This document shows, piece after piece, positions 59,595 to 64,000 of a DNA stretch of 64,000 bases. The stretch's first letter is position 1; every line of letters starts with the position of its first letter. Origin of the DNA: Bacteroides zhangwenhongii (GTDB taxonomy: Bacteria; Bacteroidota; Bacteroidia; Bacteroidales; Bacteroidaceae); the NCBI RefSeq assembly GCF_009193325.2, contig NZ_CP059856.1, positions 1,302,001 through 1,366,000 of the forward strand, read 5' to 3'. Made by a program: the position numbers and the translations under genes. A model generated the notes under the pieces. That model had not been told where the DNA came from, ran no database searches, and saw only the letters and a list, made by a program, of their open reading frames with translations.

Positions 59595-60680
59595 ATGGCA
59601 TTCGAAGCAACTAAAAAAGAATGGTGTGAACTTTATACTTTCTTCCGTTTGTTGGCGGACGGGAGAGTAGCGTTAGGCACGGCGGAAGCAAAGGCAGGAG
59701 ATATATTCTGGCCTGTTGCAATGATTCAGAGGGAAGAGCACGACGGGACACGTCGGTATTATATTGAGGAAGAGACGATTCGCATCGAAGGGGAAACAGG
59801 AGTTAAAACTATGCCTCGTGAAGATTTCGGTATCGTAGCGGACTTGATACTGAAAGCGGTTAAATCCTCTTCGGAAAACGATGTGACCTCTCCGGATGGA
59901 GTAGAAGAGTTTCTGGATGAAGCGGCTATCTTCGACTTGGAGGCAAAAACGGAGGATCGCACCGATTTCTCCATTGCATTCTGGCATTCGGAAGCGCCTT
60001 TGAGAGGATTTAATGTCCGTTCGCGGTTGAGTGCCATGAATCCATTGTTGGATGGAGGGCGTGCGGCGAATCTTAAGCTGGAGCAGACCGGGATTAAATT
60101 TGCTACTCCGACAGTAAACAAGATCAATGCTTTGCCGGAGAGCCCTAATGAAGTTGCCGAGCGTATGATGATGATCGAACGTTTGGGAGGAGTGCTTAAA
60201 TATTCGGATGTGGCCGACCGTGTATTTCGTAGCAATCTTTTGATGATTGATTTGCATTTCCCGCGTGTACTGACAGAGATGGTTCGTATAATGCACCTTG
60301 ACGGCATATCACGTGTGAGTGAGTTGACGGAGGTTATCAAACAGATGAATCCGCTGAAGATCAAGGATGAACTGATAAACAAGCATAAGTTCTATGAATT
60401 TAAAATAAAGCAATTTCTGATGGCATTGGCATTGGGAATGCGTCCTGCAAAGATCTATACCGGGCTGGATTCGGCAGTGGAAGGCATTCTGCTGGTAGAT
60501 GGTAATGGAGATGTGCTTTGCTACCATAAATCCGAGAAACAAGTGATGGAAGATTTCTTGTTTCTGAATACTCGTTTCGAAAAAGGATCTTTGGAGAAGG
60601 ATAAATACGGATTTTTGGAGAGGGAGAATGGAGTCTATTATTTCAAACTAAACGCAAAGATCGGATTGGTCAAACGGTAG
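59595..60680 (+). CDS. HpaII-family type II restriction endonuclease, no methyltransferase seen
   Basis: 361 aa, close to the 358 aa of HpaII. The N terminus FEATKKEWCELYTFFRLLADGRV, the central GFNVRSRLSAMNPLLDGGRAANLKLEQTG and the C-terminal KIYTGLDSAVEGILLVDGNGDVLCYHKSEKQVMEDFLF with YFKLNAKIG align by eye with the family, which cuts CCGG. In relatives the central block typically reads GFSIKS or GFSVKS; here it is GFNVRS (Arg142), so the catalytic Lys of the PD-(D/E)XK site may be replaced, with Asp124 in TDFS as the probable metal ligand. No cognate C5-methyltransferase lies nearby. Family call is good; activity is doubtful. Confidence 0.78.
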   Translation: MAFEATKKEWCELYTFFRLLADGRVALGTAEAKAGDIFWPVAMIQREEHDGTRRYYIEEETIRIEGETGVKTMPREDFGIVADLILKAVKSSSENDVTSPDGVEEFLDEAAIFDLEAKTEDRTDFSIAFWHSEAPLRGFNVRSRLSAMNPLLDGGRAANLKLEQTGIKFATPTVNKINALPESPNEVAERMMMIERLGGVLKYSDVADRVFRSNLLMIDLHFPRVLTEMVRIMHLDGISRVSELTEVIKQMNPLKIKDELINKHKFYEFKIKQFLMALALGMRPAKIYTGLDSAVEGILLVDGNGDVLCYHKSEKQVMEDFLFLNTRFEKGSLEKDKYGFLERENGVYYFKLNAKIGLVKR

Positions 60681-60750
60681 AAAAAAGTACAAAGTATTGA
60701 GACTGTCAAACTAATAATGATGATATACTTATATAAAACACTTGTCGCCC

Positions 60751-61320
60751 ATGAAAACAAATGAAATTTTAGAAAACATCAAGGCGCGCCGTAGCGTGCG
60801 TGCTTATACGGAGCAACAAGTTCCGGAAGAAGATTTGCAGGCAATCCTGGAGGCTGCAACGTATGCTCCGAGTGGAATGCATTTGGAAACATGGCATTTC
60901 ACTGCTATTCAGAATGTCAGTAAACTGGCAGAACTAAATGAACGCATAAAAGGAGCTTTTGCTAAAAGTGATGATGTCCGTTTGCAGGAACGTGCCCGCA
61001 ATAAGGCTTATTGCTGTTACTATCATGCCCCGACTTTGGTAATCGTTTCTAACGAACCTACTCAATGGTGGGCGGGTATGGATTGCGCTTGTGCAATAGA
61101 GAATATGTTTTTGGCTGCACAGTCTTTAGGTATCGGCTCTTGTTGGATCAATCAGTTAGGTACGACTTGTGATGATCCCGAAGTACGTGAATTTATCACT
61201 GCATTGGGAGTACCGGTTAGTCATAAAGTATACGGCTGTGTTGCGTTAGGATATGGCGATCCGAAGATTCCAATGAAAGAGAAGAAGGTAAAAGCGGATA
61301 CTGTAACTATTGTTAAGTAG
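60751..61320 (+). CDS. Nitroreductase family protein
   Basis: 189 aa from the ATG at 60751 (a TTG three codons upstream is open). FMN-dependent oxidoreductase features: ENIKARRSVRAYTEQQVPEEDLQAIL with the RRSVR FMN contact, ATYAPSGMHLETWHF, and CAIENMFLAAQSLGIGSCWINQL near residue 130. It reduces nitro-aromatics or related quinone-like compounds using NAD(P)H. It stands alone between the restriction gene and convergent gcvP. Confidence 0.92.
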   Translation: MKTNEILENIKARRSVRAYTEQQVPEEDLQAILEAATYAPSGMHLETWHFTAIQNVSKLAELNERIKGAFAKSDDVRLQERARNKAYCCYYHAPTLVIVSNEPTQWWAGMDCACAIENMFLAAQSLGIGSCWINQLGTTCDDPEVREFITALGVPVSHKVYGCVALGYGDPKIPMKEKKVKADTVTIVK

Positions 61321-61371
61321 AAATCATACTTTCAGATTTACACTTGGATTATCTTCTATGTTACGAGGCAT

Positions 61372-61441
61372 AAGCCTTGGGGAAATCAATGTTTCTCCAA
61401 GGCTTCAGTTTGTTTGCCCCCTTGGCTTATAGAAATAAGCC
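61372..61441. terminator. Hairpin-rich region between nitroreductase and gcvP
   Basis: A 14-bp stem (61372-61385 with 61392-61405, one G-U, core AAGCCTTGG) encloses TCAATG. A second stem, GGCTTAT-AGAA-ATAAGCC, follows at 61424-61441. The region separates convergent genes; no long T-run is seen, so terminator function is probable rather than certain. Confidence 0.5.
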
Positions 61442-61469
61442 CACGCCTCAAGGAATGTGAGCCCCGGGG

Positions 61470-64000
61470 TTACTCAAAGATACCATAGCGAGTGGGTAGC
61501 AACTTACGGTCTCCCAATGTGTTGTCTACACGTGCTACATTTACCCAGAATTTATTATCGCGTACACTCTCTATCGGATAAGCTGCCTTCTCACGTGTGT
61601 AGGAATGCTCCCAACGGTCATTCACAACCTCGTATTCCGGATGCGGCGCGTTAGCCAATACATTATCGTTCTTGTCCGCTTCGCCATTCTTCACTTCCTG
61701 AATCTCTTTCCAGATATTCAGCATGACAGCTACGAAGTTATCCAATTCCGCCAAACTCTCGCTTTCCGTAGGTTCAATCATCAATGTGCCGTGAACAGGG
61801 AACGAGAGGGTAGGGGCATGATAACCGTAGTCCATCAAACGCTTGGCGATGTCATTTTCGGAGATACCGGTCTCTTCGTACACTTTGCGGCATTCCAGAA
61901 TCATCTCATGGCCAACAAAACCATTTGCTCCACGATAGACAATGCCGTATGTGTCTTTCAGACAGGCAGCCAGATAGTTGGCGTTCAAGATCGCTATTTT
62001 AGTAGCTTGGGTGAGTCCTTCCGTACCCATCATCCGGATATATCCGTATGTAATGGGGAGAATACCCGCACTACCGAACGGAGCGGACGATACCTGATTC
62101 TGGGTATTGCCGAAGATACCGTGTCCGGGCAGGAAAGGAACCAGATGTTCCGCTACACAGATAGGGCCTACTCCCGGACCTCCGCCACCGTGTGGTGAGG
62201 CGAATGTCTTATGAAGATTCAAGTGGCAGACATCCGCGCCGATGAATCCCGGATTAGTCAATCCCACTTGCGCGTTCATATTGGCTCCATCCATATATAC
62301 TTGCGCTCCGCAAGCATGGATAATGTCGCAGATCTCTTTTATTTCCGTTTCAAATATACCGTGGGTGGAGGGATAAGTGATCATCAGCGCAGCCAATTCC
62401 TCCTTGTTCTCTTCGGCTTTGGTACGTAAGTCATCCATCTTCACATTTCCGTGCTCGTCGCATGCGCAGGTGATTGTTGTAAATCCCGCCTGGATAGCCG
62501 ATGCAGGATTCGTTCCATGAGCCGATGCGGGTATCAATATCTTGTTCCGATGTCCTTGACCTATACTTTCCAGATAGGCACGAATAACGCGAAGGCCCGT
62601 ATATTCTCCCGCAGCCCCCGAATTCGGTTGTAGGCTGACGCCGGCGAAGCCGGTAATAATCTTCAAGTCGTCACTCAAATTCCTTATAAGTTCACGATAC
62701 CCTTCCGCCTGGTCTTCCGGAACTAACGGATGCATTCCCATAAACTCGGAACGGCTTAAAGGTAACATTTCTGCGGCAGCATTCAGCTTCATGGTGCATG
62801 ATCCGAGAGAGATCATGGATTGCGCCAATGAGATATCCTTTCGATCCAAGCGTTTGATATAACGCATCATTTCCGTTTCCGTATGATATTTGCTGAACAC
62901 TTCATGGGTAAGGAAAGGAGTCGTACGTTTCAAGGCTTTGCTGATCGTACTTCTTTCCGGGATGTCGTCTACCTTCTGATAGTCCTTTCCGGAGGCAATG
63001 GCGAAAATGGAAAGCAGCACATTAACGGCTGCAATATCCGTTGTTTCGTCAATACTGAAACCTACGTCTCCGTTCTCGTAATACCTCAGATTAACTTCCT
63101 TGCTAAGGGCAATCGTGCGAATCTGTTGTGCGGAAACGTGTTCGGGCAGTTCAAAACGCAGTGTGTCGAAATATTGCGCATTTACTTGCGTGTAACCGAA
63201 TTTCTTCAGTTGCTTGTCGAGAAACACTGTGATACTGTGGATGCGGGAGGCAATGACCGAAATCCCTTCCTGTCCGTGGTAGACTGCATAGAAGCCTGCC
63301 ATTGTAGCCAGCAGAGCCTGTGCCGTGCATATATTTGAGGTCGCTTTTTCACGTTTGATGTGCTGTTCGCGAGTCTGCAATGCCATCCGGTAACAGAGTT
63401 TTCCATATTTATCTTTAGACCATCCGATGATTCGTCCCGGCATATTCCGCTTATACTCATCCCGTGTGGCGAAGTAGGCTGCAGACGGACCGCCATAGAA
63501 CATGGGCGTACCTAAACGTTGCGTGGTTCCAAACACGATGTCCGCTCCCCATTCTCCCGGAGGAGTCAGCAGGGCAAGACTCAGAATATCGGCAGCAACA
63601 GCCACTTTGCATTCTGCCGTATGCGCTTTCTCTGTGAATGCGGCATAGTCTTCCACATTTCCGTTGGAATTGGGATATTGTAAGAGGCAGGCGAATATTT
63701 CCGGTGAAGGTTCGAACTCTTTATATTTGCCGACACGCAGTTCGATACCTTGAGGAACGGCACGTGTTGTCATAACAGCCAATGTCTGCGGGAAAATATT
63801 TTCGTCCACAAAGACTACATTGGCACCGGACTTTTGTTGTGCGCGTGAGCGGAGGGCATACATCATACTTACGGCTTCGGCGGCGGCAGTACCTTCGTCG
63901 AGCAATGAGCAGTTGGCTAGCGGCATGGCGGTGAGGTCACATATGGCAGTCTGAAAGTTCATCAGTGCTTCCAGACGTCCCTGTGATACTTCCGTCTGAT
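61470..64000 (-). CDS. gcvP: Glycine dehydrogenase (P protein of glycine cleavage), N terminus missing
   Basis: The frame is open to the right edge, beyond the internal Met at 63962, with family sequence QTEVSQGRLEALMNFQ at the boundary; about 842 of roughly 950 residues are visible. P protein decarboxylates glycine with PLP and passes the aminomethyl group to the H protein. The PLP-lysine motif LNLHKTFASPHGGGGPGVGPI is present, as are SLGSCTMKLNAAAEM and NSGAAGEYTGLRVIRAY. It is a single-chain form rather than split GcvPA/PB. The stop TAA is at 61470-61472. Confidence 0.96.
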   Translation of the reverse strand, partial: QTEVSQGRLEALMNFQTAICDLTAMPLANCSLLDEGTAAAEAVSMMYALRSRAQQKSGANVVFVDENIFPQTLAVMTTRAVPQGIELRVGKYKEFEPSPEIFACLLQYPNSNGNVEDYAAFTEKAHTAECKVAVAADILSLALLTPPGEWGADIVFGTTQRLGTPMFYGGPSAAYFATRDEYKRNMPGRIIGWSKDKYGKLCYRMALQTREQHIKREKATSNICTAQALLATMAGFYAVYHGQEGISVIASRIHSITVFLDKQLKKFGYTQVNAQYFDTLRFELPEHVSAQQIRTIALSKEVNLRYYENGDVGFSIDETTDIAAVNVLLSIFAIASGKDYQKVDDIPERSTISKALKRTTPFLTHEVFSKYHTETEMMRYIKRLDRKDISLAQSMISLGSCTMKLNAAAEMLPLSRSEFMGMHPLVPEDQAEGYRELIRNLSDDLKIITGFAGVSLQPNSGAAGEYTGLRVIRAYLESIGQGHRNKILIPASAHGTNPASAIQAGFTTITCACDEHGNVKMDDLRTKAEENKEELAALMITYPSTHGIFETEIKEICDIIHACGAQVYMDGANMNAQVGLTNPGFIGADVCHLNLHKTFASPHGGGGPGVGPICVAEHLVPFLPGHGIFGNTQNQVSSAPFGSAGILPITYGYIRMMGTEGLTQATKIAILNANYLAACLKDTYGIVYRGANGFVGHEMILECRKVYEETGISENDIAKRLMDYGYHAPTLSFPVHGTLMIEPTESESLAELDNFVAVMLNIWKEIQEVKNGEADKNDNVLANAPHPEYEVVNDRWEHSYTREKAAYPIESVRDNKFWVNVARVDNTLGDRKLLPTRYGIFE

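Overview
The window looks like chromosomal DNA of a gut Bacteroides, close to the B. thetaiotaomicron/B. ovatus group. This is inferred from TAnnTTTG-type -7 promoter boxes upstream of many genes, the near absence of Shine-Dalgarno sequences, a DUF5686 protein and an Oar-like TonB receptor, an Na+-NQR operon, and a polysaccharide locus carrying a DUF4373/primase/DUF4248/HU/amidase module. No rRNA or CRISPR array was seen. One tRNA gene (Lys, TTT) is present. Two genes run off the window: cydB on the left and gcvP on the right.

Layout. 0-21 kb is mostly core genes: cydB; a 2-hydroxyacid dehydrogenase, rarA and a DUF5686 outer-membrane protein in one leftward operon; a divergent WecB-like epimerase; a TRIC-type channel; DUF4251; an ECF sigma factor; mtgA with an OmpA-like lipoprotein; a MATE pump; a two-domain esterase; tRNA-Lys; ettA; an Oar-like TonB receptor; and a membrane-anchored endonuclease/exonuclease/phosphatase protein. 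A multi-PAS hybrid histidine kinase follows.

22.9-44.1 kb is a leftward surface-polysaccharide locus in two halves. The upstream half (44.1 to 36.5 kb) holds an outer-membrane TolC-like protein, a Wzc-like chain-length protein with a degenerate kinase, a Wzy-like polymerase and three glycosyltransferases. The downstream half (30.2 to 22.9 kb) holds an unidentified K/E-rich protein, a Wzx flippase and five glycosyltransferases. Between them lies a mostly rightward insert (30.3-36.5 kb): a DUF4373 protein, a T7-gp4-like primase-helicase, DUF4248 (leftward), an HU-like protein, a 33-codon gene, an amidase and a DUF6922/AbiEii toxin-antitoxin pair. The insert carries two striking noncoding repeat arrays: seven tandem 22-bp units directly ahead of the primase-helicase, and six TAATCC-type motifs phased at about 10 bp ahead of the HU-like gene. 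Together they resemble a captured replication module.

44.2-64 kb: a BamA/TamA-like barrel; the six-gene nqrABCDEF operon; a compact three-gene DUF3791/DUF3990 cassette that looks like an ADP-ribosyltransferase toxin system; a DEAD-box helicase; serC, serA and a DUF1015 gene; a YigZ protein; a C39-like secreted protease; an HpaII-family restriction endonuclease with no methyltransferase in view; a nitroreductase; and gcvP. All functions are inferred by eye from motifs and context; no database search was run.
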